Under the pieces are notes generated by a model. That model did not search any database. It was not told the DNA's origin and saw nothing but the letters and a program-made list of their open reading frames with translations. A DNA stretch of 49,501 bases from Leptolyngbya sp. KIOST-1 (GTDB taxonomy: Bacteria; Cyanobacteriota; Cyanobacteriia; Phormidesmidales; Phormidesmidaceae), in NCBI RefSeq assembly GCF_000763385.1, contig NZ_JQFA01000007.1, positions 1 through 49,501 of the forward strand, given 5' to 3'. Both the position numbers and the translations under genes were made by a program. The stretch's first letter is position 1. Each line of letters opens with the position of its first letter. Positions 16,819-25,172 of the stretch are shown one piece after another.

Positions 16819-17028
16819 ATGGGGCAAAACCTTGCAGGCTCAGATCAGTCTCCCCAGCCTTCTGACGATGACAACTCGGCAACAGCAAAGCCATGCAACA
16901 ACTTTGGAGAAGCAGTAGCCGACTTTCGTAAATCTATCGAAGGGGAACCCTGGTTTAGCGCTGAGGAGATTGACGAACTCTTCAATGTGCGGGATGCGTC
17001 CCCAGGCCGTGAGGTAGACCTATCATAG
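16819..17028 (+). CDS. Small acidic protein, 69 aa, antitoxin-like
   Basis: 69 residues preceded by a good ribosome site (GGGAGG, 5 nt before ATG). An acidic, Ser/Gln-rich start leads to FGEAVADFRKSIEGEPWFSAEEIDELFNVRD and ends SPGREVDL. The short acidic helices followed by an R-D-x-S-P-G-R-E tail are reminiscent of small antitoxins or of accessory proteins in defence loci, but I do not recognise the family and no toxin follows. It lies 21 bp before hsdM and probably shares its transcript. Confidence 0.6.
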   Translation: MGQNLAGSDQSPQPSDDDNSATAKPCNNFGEAVADFRKSIEGEPWFSAEEIDELFNVRDASPGREVDLS

Positions 17029-17049
17029 GGAGTCGTCGATATTACCCGC

Positions 17050-17775
17050 ATGAACGCTACCTCCGACATTGTCCAAAAGCTGTGGGGCCTGTGCCATGTG
17101 CTGCGGGACGACGGCATTAGCTACCTGCAATACGTCACCGAGCTGACCTACCTGCTGTTTCTGAAGATGATGCAGGAGACGGGGGCCGAGGAGACCCAGC
17201 TGCCGGAGGGGGAGCGCTGGGGCGACCTGGCGAGCAAAGACGGGCTAGAGCAGCTCAACTTTTACCGCGCCCTGCTGCTGTCGCTGGGGCAAGATGCCGC
17301 CAGCAGCCGGATTCAGGCGATTTTTGCCAATGCTCAGACCGCCATCAAGCAGCCCCGCATCCTCAATAAGCTGGTGACCAGCATCGACGGGCTGGACTGG
17401 TACTCGGCCAAGGAAGAGGGCCTGGGCGACCTGTATGAGGGGCTGCTGCAAAAGAACGCGGAAGAGAAAAAATCGGGGGCGGGGCAGTACTTTACGCCCA
17501 GAGCGCTGATCGACTGCATGGTGGCGCTGATGCGGCCCCAGCCGGGGGAGTTGATTCAAGACCCGGCGGCGGGCACCGGTGGCTTTTTGATTGCCGCCGA
17601 TCGCTACATCAAGCAGCGCACCGATGACCTGTTTGAGCTATCGGAGGCCGACCAATCGTTTCAAATTCATCAGGCGCTCTACGGCATGGAGCTGGTGCAG
17701 GATGCCCACCGCCTATTGCTGATGAACCTGATGCTCCACGGTATCGAGAGCGAGGTGAGTGAAGTGAACCCTTAG
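17050..17775 (+). pseudogene. hsdM: hsdM (type I methyltransferase), truncated by an IS end
   Basis: The frame encodes the first 237 residues of a type I modification subunit (normally about 480-520). It includes the N-terminal helical domain and the SAM-binding motif I (QDPAAGTGGFLIAADRY near 172). It stops before the catalytic NPPF motif. At 17760 the sequence turns into the terminal repeat of an IS3-family element and the stop codon at 17773 belongs to the IS. Bases 17412-17759 recur exactly at 24572-24919 with the same IS junction. Without NPPF the product cannot methylate, so the restriction system would be inactive unless another copy exists. Confidence 0.9.
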
Positions 17776-18075
17776 ATTCGGACAGTAGATCAAGGGAATT
17801 AAGAGATCTACTCTTTTATATCATGCTTTTTCTTTTGTTGTTCATTCCATTTTTGTTCGTATTCTTCAGGTGTTAGATAACTTAGAGAGGAATGGATTCT
17901 TTTCTTCATATACACATCCTCCAAGAAGTGTTCGATCTGTTGATACGCCTCTGTAAAGTTTCGATATTCCGATAGATCAACTTCCTCCTCTTTTATGGTT
18001 CTCATTAATCGTTCGGCATAGCCGTTCTGCCAAGCTTGTCCGACTTCTGCCATGCTAATTTGGACTCCCTTCTCT
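17760..18075 (-). mobile_element. IS3-family element, one end with transposase C-terminus
   Basis: Starts with TGAAGTGAACCC at 17760, which matches the inverted terminal repeat TGAAGTGACCCC of the other end (33897 leftward). On the minus strand it encodes about 80 C-terminal residues of an IS3-type DDE transposase (QISMAEVGQAWQNGYAERLM ... KRIHSSLSYLTPEEYE), stop at 17808. At 18075 the transposase frame changes abruptly into the relaxase frame; the two read as one 301-codon ORF only because the phase happens to match. The rest of the element is absent here; its orfA end is at 33556-33897. Confidence 0.85.
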
Positions 18076-18713
18076 TGAGCCTTCGGCTCAATCTGGTAGC
18101 CCTGCTGCCTCAGCGCGACGGCCAGTTCATTCTGGTAGATCTGGCCGAGGAGCTTTTGGTTGGCGATCGCCCCCTCATTGCTCAAACTAAACCACCGCCC
18201 ATCCTCCAGCTGCGTCGCATTCATCACCACACAATGGCTATGCAACTGCGGCTCCGCCTCCCGGCTGGTGGAATGAGTGAACACCGCTGCGGCGATATTC
18301 CCTGTCGTCACCTTGGTTCTCCCTGCTTCTGTCGAAATTCGAGTTTGGGCATAGCGCTCTTCCAACACCGACAGCGCCTTCGCGACCGCCTGATGATGGA
18401 CCGCCAACACCCGCTCATCCTGCTGCACCAGGGCTGCGATGCTGACGCTCTTGGGGGCACTAAAGGTAAAGTCTGTTGCCGCCCGCCGCTTTTCTGGATC
18501 GACCACCTTCCCCATCAGCGATCGCCCGTCCGGAGCCTGCCCAGAAAGCATCTGGCTGAATTCCTGCTGATTGACAATCCCAGCCAACCCCAACGACGCA
18601 GCCCCTTTCCCCACCCACTTTGTCGGATGAGCCGCTTCTTCTGCCGAGTAATAGTCCTCGTGGGTGTAGTAGGTCTCCGCTTGAGCGGCGGAGAGGTTGC
18701 TCGTGGAAAGCAT
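18076..18713 (-). pseudogene. MobF (TraA/TrwC-type) relaxase, N-terminal fragment
   Basis: About 212 residues. Catalytic tyrosine pairs occur at 15-16 and 21-22 (AETYYTHEDYYSAEEA). The metal-binding histidines lie in VFTHST and PQLHSHCVVMN near 160-180, and FTFSAPKSVSIAAL is also typical. Such relaxases nick oriT and pilot plasmid DNA in conjugation. The sequence ends at residue 212 (IEPKA), where IS3 sequence begins. The continuation is at 34433-36176: joining 18078 to 36175 restores the frame as EPKAHGQFELAGYS. The gene was therefore once intact and has been broken by rearrangement or misassembly. Confidence 0.88.
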
Positions 18714-19012
18714 GGAGAAGCTGGGTTAAAAATATGACGCCACCCTGAGGCGAGAGCGGCAGCGTCTTCAAAAACGGTAGAAACCCTGGGGGGAGGGCCG
18801 TTGCCCGGTTTTTGCCAAAACCCTGGCGTACTGTGTAGCCTTTCCGCGAAGCCCCTCAGAGGGGGCGTAGCACTGAGAACATGACCTGATCTAGCTAACA
18901 TTGTATAACCATTTTTCGAGCATTTCTGGCTTAAAAGTAAATTTAATTAACCTTTTGAATCCTTTGAGGTTAGATAGCCCTATGGTGAAGGAGTAGCGTT
19001 CTAGGTTTCACA

Positions 19013-19534
19013 ATGAAACTTTCTGCAGTTATCCCCCCTATGGTTCAGTTAGCCGCTGATCTAGGCTCGTCGGCCTCCAAGCTGTTCTACCAGGTCCAAT
19101 TAGATCAATGCGCTCCGATTTGGATGGGAGCGGAAGTGGCAGATGGGTTATCTTCAGTCGTTCTATCCGGGGTGAGTACCGCTGGTCGTCCTCAAGACAT
19201 GGCTTGGTTAGAGTTGGATAATGATGTAGTAATGGTGGGTGAAGCGGCTAAAGCGTTCTTGGAGATGAATAGCCTGTCCGCTAAAAAGTATGAGCAGGCG
19301 GTTTATAAACTGGCGGCAGCGTTGGGGGTAATCGCCGAACTTGAACAGTTGCCCAGTCGCTATCAGGCCGTGGTCTGGCTGGCCCTACCGTTGGGTGAAT
19401 TCTCGACTCAGTCAGTGATCGTGACTCGATTCAGAGATCTGTGTCAAAAGGGCTTTACCTGTCGCGGGAAATTCCAGCAGGTGGATCTGACCTTCAAGTG
19501 CTATCCCGAAGGCTTTGGCCTCTATCTCCCTTCT
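19013..19534 (+). pseudogene. ParM/StbA-like actin homologue, 3' end lost
   Basis: About 174 residues of an actin-like plasmid segregation protein: QLAADLGSSASKLFYQV is the phosphate-1 loop (D-x-G-S-S), with FLEMNSLSAKKYEQAVYKL and VVWLALPLGEF later. Family members are about 320-350 residues. Near 19530 the sequence switches, out of frame, to the C-terminus of a glutathione S-transferase; the ParM frame then runs on meaninglessly to 19699. Divergent from the relaxase fragment with a 300-bp shared upstream region. ParM-type proteins form filaments that push plasmids apart. Confidence 0.75.
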
Positions 19535-19830
19535 TTGCCAAACCCGTCGCCCGAGGAATCGTCAGCAAAGTTAAAGACTCGTTTATCAATCCTCAAATTA
19601 CTCAGCACCTCGACTTTATGGAGGCGGAACTGGGCAAGAGCCCCTGGTTTGCTGGGGAAGACTTTACCGCCGCCGACATTCAGCTCAGCTTTCCCCTAGA
19701 GGCGGCGGCAACTCGGGCGGGGCTAGACGCCAGCCGCCCCAAACTCATGGCATTCTTAGATCGTATCCACACCCGCCCGGCCTACCAAAAAGCCCTGGAG
19801 CGGGGCGGCAAATATGAGCTTTTGAGTTGA
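19535..19830 (+). pseudogene. Glutathione S-transferase, C-terminal fragment
   Basis: About 98 residues of a GST C-terminal helical domain (FFAKPVARGIVSKVKDSF; GKSPWFAGEDFTAADIQLSF; RPAYQKALERGGKYELL) with its natural stop. The whole thioredoxin-fold N-terminal half is missing; ParM-like sequence lies directly upstream. Such a gene is normally chromosomal, so the join looks like a chimera. Confidence 0.85.
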
Positions 19831-20146
19831 ACGGCACGCAACGTTGGGTGTGATGGACGACAACGCTATCGATTGAGACAATGGGCTGGGTTTTTAGCAG
19901 GGGCTGCTGTTGCCCACTGGTCCCCGGCTAGGGCAAGGGGCCAAAAAGCTGCGCAAAGCTGTGTGGCTCAAACGGTCTCCGCCAGGCTGGTTAAAATAAA
20001 ACAGTCGTTAGCTCACCAGCGGTTACAGCGGTTCGACTTGTGCAACTACCCTTTCCTTCCGATCGCGATGCCGACGATCTTTGGGGGTTGCTGGTTGCCC
20101 ACTACTGCCAATCTCTCGTAACTGAGCAGAGGCAGATATTGCCGCG
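19831..20146. other. Junction region before hsdS, nothing recognised
   Basis: About 315 bp between the GST tail and the start of hsdS. Short frames exist in both directions but none has a recognisable product or ribosome site. A break between the GST downstream flank and hsdS upstream sequence probably lies here, but I cannot place it. Confidence 0.4.
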
Positions 20147-20254
20147 ATGATACTAACAACTATTAGTGACATAGCAGACGTCACTAAACTTGCAGGGTTT
20201 GAATTCACAAATTATTTCAATTATCAAGAGATAGGCGAAGTGAGAGTTGTTAGG
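20147..20254 (+). pseudogene. hsdS: hsdS (type I specificity subunit), 5' piece
   Basis: 36 codons from ATG 20147 (ILTTISDIADVTKLAGFEFT ... EIGEVRVVR), preceded by an in-frame stop at 20123. It continues in frame at 25166 (GLNVGDGFF) once the transposon 20255-25164 is removed, using a 5-bp target duplication (TTAGG or the equivalent GTTAG shifted by one). So hsdS was split by transposition near its first target-recognition domain. Confidence 0.85.
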
Positions 20255-20420
20255 TGTAGCGGCTCGCAAACGGGATCGCCCATGCTCGCAAACGGTGCGA
20301 TTTGGGGCTCACATTAACTGACAATGGTGAGGGTACCGGGCTCACATTATTTGACAATGGGCTCAGATCAAATGACAACCGCTCGCAAACGGTACGTTCG
20401 GCTCACATAAACTGCGAATA
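20255..20420 (+). repeat. Transposon left end, modular terminal repeat
   Basis: Order from the tip: three copies of GCTCGCAAACGG (call A, at 20262, 20284 and 20382) and four of GCTCACATTAA-N-TGACAATGG or close variants (call B, near 20308, 20340, 20361 and 20401) arranged A-A-B-B-B-A-B. The right end has the same order in mirror image. The B units are probable transposase binding sites. Confidence 0.85.
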
Positions 20421-20504
20421 TCCCCAAAGCTTTTCACGAGGGTTCCCGCACTCCGTAATCTTTCCACCCAAGCACATGAGCGGGTAGAGCTAGATCTAGC
20501 AGCG

Positions 20505-20558
20505 ACCATAAACTATAAACTTGTAGTTATTGACAACTATAAGTTTATAGTTTATGGT
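20505..20558. promoter_or_regulatory. Palindromic operator over the promoter of the XRE-type gene
   Basis: Two 24-bp arms (20505-20528 and 20535-20558) that are inverse complements with one mismatch, 6-bp loop. TTGACA at 20530-20535 is a perfect -35 with a -10 (TATGGT) at 20553-20558, 17 bp apart, so the palindrome covers the promoter. The first in-frame ATG (20554) sits in the -10 and is unlikely to be the start. Fits autorepression by the XRE protein. Confidence 0.65.
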
Positions 20559-20601
20559 TTATTCAGAGCCGATGAGACTCAGGGTGACAAAGGAATTTGT
20601 G

Positions 20602-21390
20602 ATGATGAGGGTCAGAAAAGTTCAAGAAGTTGAAGTGCCAGGACTTTCGAAGCAGCTGTTATCTGCTCGTAAAGCATCTGATATGAGTCTGCTGGAGATA
20701 TGCAGGCAACTGGATATCACGTCTACCTACTGGTACAAGTTGGAAAAAGGGGGCGCTGAGACTATCAATTATGACCTTTTGGAGAAGATTGAAGATCTTT
20801 TGGTGCTAGACCTTGGGATTGAGTTTCCATCGGATCTAAATATTAGTTCACAATACAAGGAAAATGACATGAATCTCTCTCGTCTAAAGTGGATCAAAGT
20901 TGTAACTCCTCCTTTTCCTAAGGAGTGGAAGCATAAATGGGCTTTATCTCCTGATGAACTGAAAGATCCGGAACTACTTGCTGGCCCAAACGAAAAAATA
21001 ATTCAACAGAATGGACTCACCATTGTTCCTCTGGGATTTAAGCAGAAGGGCTCAGAGAAGTTGGAATCAGGTGATTTAATGGCTTTGACTCAACACGGCA
21101 AGATCACCCATATCGTTGAGGTTTTGGATGACAAGCCTTATGAGAAAGGAGGCTGGTTTAATCGATACGTCAAAATTGTTTGGTGGCAACCTGAAATGAA
21201 GGATTGGGAGGGGCTACCTTCCAGAGAAACTGTTTTAGGTTTTAATATCCATATCTTCGATGGTATCCCCCATGAATTCACGGCATTTCAATCTTTTCAT
21301 GAAAAATGGGATGAGGAAGGTGGGTTAGAGTCTTTTCGGGAATACTTCGCGAATGAGCTTTCTAAGATAGGACAATTGCAACCTCAGTAG
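20602..21390 (+). CDS. XRE-type regulator with C-terminal ligand/EVE-like region (transposon cargo)
   Basis: 262 residues from ATG 20602, chosen because AAGGA lies just upstream and the earlier ATG at 20554 falls inside the promoter palindrome. Residues about 12-75 form a helix-turn-helix of the XRE/Cro type (SLLEICRQLDITSTYWYKLE). The C-terminal 165 residues are a separate domain (GDLMALTQHGKITHIVEVLD; FNRYVKIVWWQPEMKDWEGL; GFNIHIFDGIPHEFTAFQ). Its strands and aromatics remind me of EVE/PUA-like folds that read modified bases, but this is a guess. It reads toward the transposase operon (convergent). A regulator fused to a sensor domain inside a minimal transposon is unusual cargo. Confidence 0.7.
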   Translation: MMRVRKVQEVEVPGLSKQLLSARKASDMSLLEICRQLDITSTYWYKLEKGGAETINYDLLEKIEDLLVLDLGIEFPSDLNISSQYKENDMNLSRLKWIKVVTPPFPKEWKHKWALSPDELKDPELLAGPNEKIIQQNGLTIVPLGFKQKGSEKLESGDLMALTQHGKITHIVEVLDDKPYEKGGWFNRYVKIVWWQPEMKDWEGLPSRETVLGFNIHIFDGIPHEFTAFQSFHEKWDEEGGLESFREYFANELSKIGQLQPQ

Positions 21391-21449
21391 TGATAGGCAA
21401 TAGATACCTTAGTATTAAACACCCCTTTAATGCTTCGATTTGCCCTTTA

Positions 21450-22418
21450 CTATGACACTAGAATGCCAATGCTCAACATCTGGTCTCGGAGTTCCTGAGT
21501 TCTTCCGGGTGGCAGACGTCCGTGAAATAAGGAGCGAACCTCTGTAGGTCTGACATTGAGAAGGTTAGCCAGGACCTTGGCACTATATCCATGTCGCACT
21601 AGCTTGGATTCTAGGTCGTTAAGGCCTTGCGATAAAACTGCTTCAATGACATCTACAGAGACAGGTTTGAGACCGACCTGGTGAGCCTCTTCAAAAGCAA
21701 GTCTGAGGTAATGCTTGATTTGTAGGGGTGTCATTAGCTTTTCAGCCAATAGGGCTACGGCGTCTTCATGGACCAAGCTATCTGGGGATTGTTCAGAACA
21801 TTCTTTTAAGAGCCATTGAATATAGGGCAGCTGTTGGCCTCGAATGCCCTCTAGCGTGAAAGTTGAAGCCCGTGCTCCAATTTCCTCCAGAGTTGGACGA
21901 CGTAAATCGTTCTTTAGTTTGGGATGCCCTGCTAACAAGATAGCCAAAACCCGATTCCGGTCTTGCACCAGTTCAATCAATCGCTTCAGTCCCACCAGCG
22001 TCTGGCTGTGGATGTCATGAGCATCATCCACAATTAGCACAACCGGCTTGTGGGACTTCTCAATCAGCTCCAGCAGTTTGCGTTCTCGCCGCTCTGGTTG
22101 ACTGGGAGACTTAAAGTTTCGTTCTGTGGCGAGATCGAAGAATAGCGCCGTGATTAAGGTGCCTAAGTTGACCCGGTTTTTGTCTACAGCCAGTGAACTG
22201 GAGAGGATCACTTCTTTCTCGCGTTTAAGTTCAATCTGAAGCTGTCGGAGCAGGGTCGTTTTGCCAGACCCCACAACCCCTGTCACCGTTATCAACCCTC
22301 CCTGGCGAATGGCCAATTTAAGCTCTCGCATTAGCTGCGTGTGTTGGGGCGTCTCGAAAAAGCCCACCTGGTTCAGGGGCGTCTTGAGGCCAAAATACTC
22401 CATGACATCACTTAGCAT
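21450..22418 (-). CDS. AAA+ ATPase of transposition (TniB/ExeA-like)
   Basis: 322 residues. Starts YFGLKTPLNQVGFFETPQH, the usual beginning of ExeA/TniB-type ATPases. Walker A GVVGSGKTTLL near 46-56, Walker B VVLIVDDAHDI near 125, sensor region ILLAGHPKLKNDLRRP near 165. The C-terminal helices (GLKPVSVDVIEAVL) are typical of TnsC/TniB-like regulators. It forms target-DNA filaments that recruit and activate the transposase. Its start overlaps the transposase stop by 11 bp, so the two are one operon. Confidence 0.88.
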   Translation of the reverse strand: MLSDVMEYFGLKTPLNQVGFFETPQHTQLMRELKLAIRQGGLITVTGVVGSGKTTLLRQLQIELKREKEVILSSSLAVDKNRVNLGTLITALFFDLATERNFKSPSQPERRERKLLELIEKSHKPVVLIVDDAHDIHSQTLVGLKRLIELVQDRNRVLAILLAGHPKLKNDLRRPTLEEIGARASTFTLEGIRGQQLPYIQWLLKECSEQSPDSLVHEDAVALLAEKLMTPLQIKHYLRLAFEEAHQVGLKPVSVDVIEAVLSQGLNDLESKLVRHGYSAKVLANLLNVRPTEVRSLFHGRLPPGRTQELRDQMLSIGILVS

Positions 22419-24066
22419 GGAACCTCCCGGGGGTGGGTTTGAATAAGGCTCGAATCTGGGGCAGAACCGTTTGCTTGTCTAAGCTTTGCGCCAAGATATC
22501 ATCAATTTCAGCCAGCTGCTCAGGGGTCAATTTAGCAAGGGGACGTCCCAGTTCATCGGCAATCGCTCGTTTGGCCACCAGCACATTAGGGAAGGTAATC
22601 TCGTGGAACGGATCAGGGTCAATGAATGGTTGGGTCGAGGGCTGAGTTTCAGCCGAGGATAAAGCGGGCAACGTAACTGGGGTATCGGCGGTTGCAGGTA
22701 ATGCCAGCTGCTTGGCCAATTGCTCAATCCGCTCCGTCCGCTGTTGCGTTTTCGTCTTCTTAAAACTTCGGTATTTGTTGAGGGGGATTGGGCCACCAAT
22801 GGGCGTATACGGACCATATCGTTTGTCTTGGTGCTCAACATAAAGCTCACTGTCGAACAAGCCCCACCAGAGCACTACGGTTTCTCCTGCCAAATCCGGC
22901 TCTACCTCATAGGCCACGCCCTCGATGGTGACCTGTGCATCAATGCCGACTTTCCGCCGTTCGGGTTCCCGCGCAAACGTACAAAACCGCTCCCAGGAAC
23001 ACATCTCGCGAATACCGGTAGGGGGAATATTGGCGAGCCAGTCCTCCATCCGTGAATGGGATTCACTGCGATGAGGTTTGCTGTTGTAGTGCAAGAGAAA
23101 CCGCATGAGCCAAGCGTTAGCTTCGACTTCGGTTTCGGGTTCCCGAAAATGGTAGAGCGTTTCGTGCATTTCTTTGACAGTGCGGAAAGGCCGCTCTACT
23201 TTCCCTTTTGCCCGAGCCGTAACCCGATTGCCGTCCTTGCCTTTGGGCATATGGGTACGCACTTCAATCCCGAGATAGCCCATCACTTTCTGAAACACCA
23301 GGCTGCGAGCAATGGGGCCGTTATCCATATAGAGCATCCGGGGAATGCCTTGAAAGGGGACGTTTTCAGTGGGCTTGGGACTCATCGCCGCGAACAAAAA
23401 CCGTAAGGCCGCCACCACGTCTTCGCCATAGACCCCGTGGTATTCCTGATAGGCCACACCGCTGCGGTCATCTACGACGCTATAGAGCATGAGCAGAGGA
23501 TGTCCACGACCCGGCTCAATCCAGGCAGGGGCTTTGACATGTTTAAGATCTGATGGACTCAGGTCAAAGTGCCAGCATTCATTGCTGTAACGAGCTTGGA
23601 ATCGCACGGCAGGAGGCTGCCGCTTTAGGGTTTGATAATCGTACCCCCACTGTTTGAGATAGCGATTGACGGTTGGTCGTTTCAGAAGATTCTTGGGGGC
23701 TTGGAGAAACCCCGTTGGGGTATCAAGCCCGACGTCCTCAAGCAGTCGGATGGCCTCGCCCGTGGAGAGATGCCGTCCTTTGCTATTCGAGGTGCGGAGC
23801 TTAATGGCCGCAATCACCTCGCAGTACCGCTCCAGGGTAGGCTTGGGCATAACCCGGGGTTGGCCATGGTCAGACCGTCGCAAGGTATGGGGGCGAGAGA
23901 CGCGGCGCAAAGCCCGATAGAGGGTGCTTTCTGAAACGTCGTAGAGCTGAGCGGTATCTTGAACCAGGTGACGGCGCTCAGCACTCTGGGGCGGCAACTG
24001 CTCTAGCCGTTGCCGAAGGTCTAGAATCGCTTCAGTGGGGATCTGACGGTGACCCATGGCAGCCAC
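22408..24066 (-). CDS. DDE transposase, TnsB/TniA/Mu type
   Basis: 552 residues. The N-terminal helix-turn-helix region includes YDVSESTLYRALRRVSRPHT near 42-61 and a second one near 100-145. The rve/DDE core has D168 (CWHFDLSPSD), D248 (LYMDNGPIA) and E291 (KGKVERPFRTV). A Mu-transposase-like beta-barrel domain spans about 375-430. A C-terminal tail of about 120 residues contains the helix KLTPEQLAEIDDILAQSL, probably the AAA-interacting part. Shorter than TnsB (about 600-700) but complete. It cuts and joins the transposon ends at 20255 and 24565. Confidence 0.9.
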   Translation of the reverse strand: MAAMGHRQIPTEAILDLRQRLEQLPPQSAERRHLVQDTAQLYDVSESTLYRALRRVSRPHTLRRSDHGQPRVMPKPTLERYCEVIAAIKLRTSNSKGRHLSTGEAIRLLEDVGLDTPTGFLQAPKNLLKRPTVNRYLKQWGYDYQTLKRQPPAVRFQARYSNECWHFDLSPSDLKHVKAPAWIEPGRGHPLLMLYSVVDDRSGVAYQEYHGVYGEDVVAALRFLFAAMSPKPTENVPFQGIPRMLYMDNGPIARSLVFQKVMGYLGIEVRTHMPKGKDGNRVTARAKGKVERPFRTVKEMHETLYHFREPETEVEANAWLMRFLLHYNSKPHRSESHSRMEDWLANIPPTGIREMCSWERFCTFAREPERRKVGIDAQVTIEGVAYEVEPDLAGETVVLWWGLFDSELYVEHQDKRYGPYTPIGGPIPLNKYRSFKKTKTQQRTERIEQLAKQLALPATADTPVTLPALSSAETQPSTQPFIDPDPFHEITFPNVLVAKRAIADELGRPLAKLTPEQLAEIDDILAQSLDKQTVLPQIRALFKPTPGRFHAK

Positions 24067-24395
24067 TCACCGAGGATCGCGAACGTTGCTAGCAGAAGAC
24101 TTGGGAAAAGCGATACCAAAGATAATTAGCAGTATAGGCTGCTTCAGGGTCTCAGAGTGAGTCTCGTAGCGGCTGAGAACACTGGCCTAAATCTGGATTG
24201 AATTGGCCATTAGCCAGGTACCTTAAAGGCCGTAAACTCGTGAGTCTCATCGTCTGCACTTTTGAGCATGTTAGCCACCTTCGATGCAGTCCTAGCAAGA
24301 CTTTGAGAGGATGCTGAAAAATTGGAGTAGTTGCCAACCGAGCAGCTAGCCAGCCAGAGATTTAGTAGCCAAATTGCCCTCTATAGAAGGCTTTC

Positions 24396-24565
24396 GAGCC
24401 ATTGTCAGTTAATGTGAGCCGAACTCACGGTTTGCGAGCCGTTGTCATTTAATCTGAGCCCATTGTCATTTAATGTAAGCATGACGGCCCAACCATTGTC
24501 ATTTAATGTGAGCTCAAAATCGCACCGTTTGCGAGCATGGGCGATCTCGTTTGCAAGCCGCTACA
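24396..24565 (-). repeat. Transposon right end, modular terminal repeat
   Basis: Mirror image of the left end: tip at 24565, then A-A-B-B-B-A-B reading leftward. The B copies (ATTGTCATTTAAT-type) start near 24401, 24441, 24461 and 24494; the A copies (CGTTTGCGAGC-type) lie near 24428, 24525 and 24550. Bases 24466-24573 recur exactly at 25065-25172. Confidence 0.85.
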
Positions 24566-24571
24566 GTTAGG

Positions 24572-24984
24572 GGAAGAGGGCCTGGGCGACCTGTATGAGG
24601 GGCTGCTGCAAAAGAACGCGGAAGAGAAAAAATCGGGGGCGGGGCAGTACTTTACGCCCAGAGCGCTGATCGACTGCATGGTGGCGCTGATGCGGCCCCA
24701 GCCGGGGGAGTTGATTCAAGACCCGGCGGCGGGCACCGGTGGCTTTTTGATTGCCGCCGATCGCTACATCAAGCAGCGCACCGATGACCTGTTTGAGCTA
24801 TCGGAGGCCGACCAATCGTTTCAAATTCATCAGGCGCTCTACGGCATGGAGCTGGTGCAGGATGCCCACCGCCTATTGCTGATGAACCTGATGCTCCACG
24901 GTATCGAGAGCGAGGTGAGTGAAGTGAACCCTTAGATTCGGACAGTAGATCAAGGGAATTAAGAGATCTACTCTTTTATATCAT
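24572..24984 (+). pseudogene. Second copy of hsdM 3' fragment plus IS3 tip (413 bp duplication)
   Basis: Identical to 17412-17824, ending at the same IS3 tip 48 bp after the hsdM truncation. It is placed directly behind the right end of the transposon and opens a 132-codon chimeric frame from 24537. It has no promoter or start of its own. The left join shares only GG with hsdM; the right join shares nothing obvious. Confidence 0.9.
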
Positions 24985-25065
24985 TGATTTGCCAATTCAT
25001 CGCTGACCGCTTTGAGAGCAAGCGCTGGGCTGAGCTAACCGAGGATGAGCGGCTCTTGCTGCTCT
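24985..25065 (+). repeat. 81-bp copy of the primase-polymerase-like gene 3' end
   Basis: Exact copy of 9516-9596, encoding FIADRFESKRWAELTEDERL and surrounding residues. It lies between the hsdM fragment copy and the repeated transposon end. No function expected. Confidence 0.9.
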
Positions 25066-25172
25066 CATTTAATGTAAGCATGACGGCCCAACCATTGTCA
25101 TTTAATGTGAGCTCAAAATCGCACCGTTTGCGAGCATGGGCGATCTCGTTTGCAAGCCGCTACAGTTAGGGG
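25065..25172. repeat. 108-bp repeat of the transposon right end
   Basis: Exact copy of 24466-24573. This is the copy that joins hsdS in frame, so the true right boundary of the insertion is 25164. The block 24574-25064 appears spliced between two copies of this end. Confidence 0.9.

Larger units (their letters stand above)
20255..24565 (-). mobile_element. Tn7/Mu-like transposon with TnsB/TniA-like transposase and AAA partner
   Basis: 4,311 bp inserted in hsdS. The tips are TGTAGCGGCT at 20255 and its inverse at 24565, with about 165 bp of imperfect terminal inverted repeat. Contents: XRE-type regulator (plus, 20602-21390), AAA ATPase (minus, 21450-22418) and DDE transposase (minus, 22408-24066). 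A 5-bp target duplication, multi-site ends and a transposase/AAA gene pair are the hallmarks of the Tn7-Tn5053-Mu group. No TnsA, TniQ or CRISPR gene is present. The right 108 bp are repeated at 25065-25172, where hsdS resumes. Confidence 0.85.

Noticed and set aside
17808..18713. Single 301-aa gene, relaxase fused to transposase
   Set aside because: The C-terminal 80 residues are IS3 transposase and the relaxase continuation exists elsewhere in frame; the fusion is a junction accident.
20255..24565. CRISPR-associated transposon (CAST)
   Set aside because: End motifs are similar in flavour, but no Cas, TniQ or CRISPR array lies in the element.
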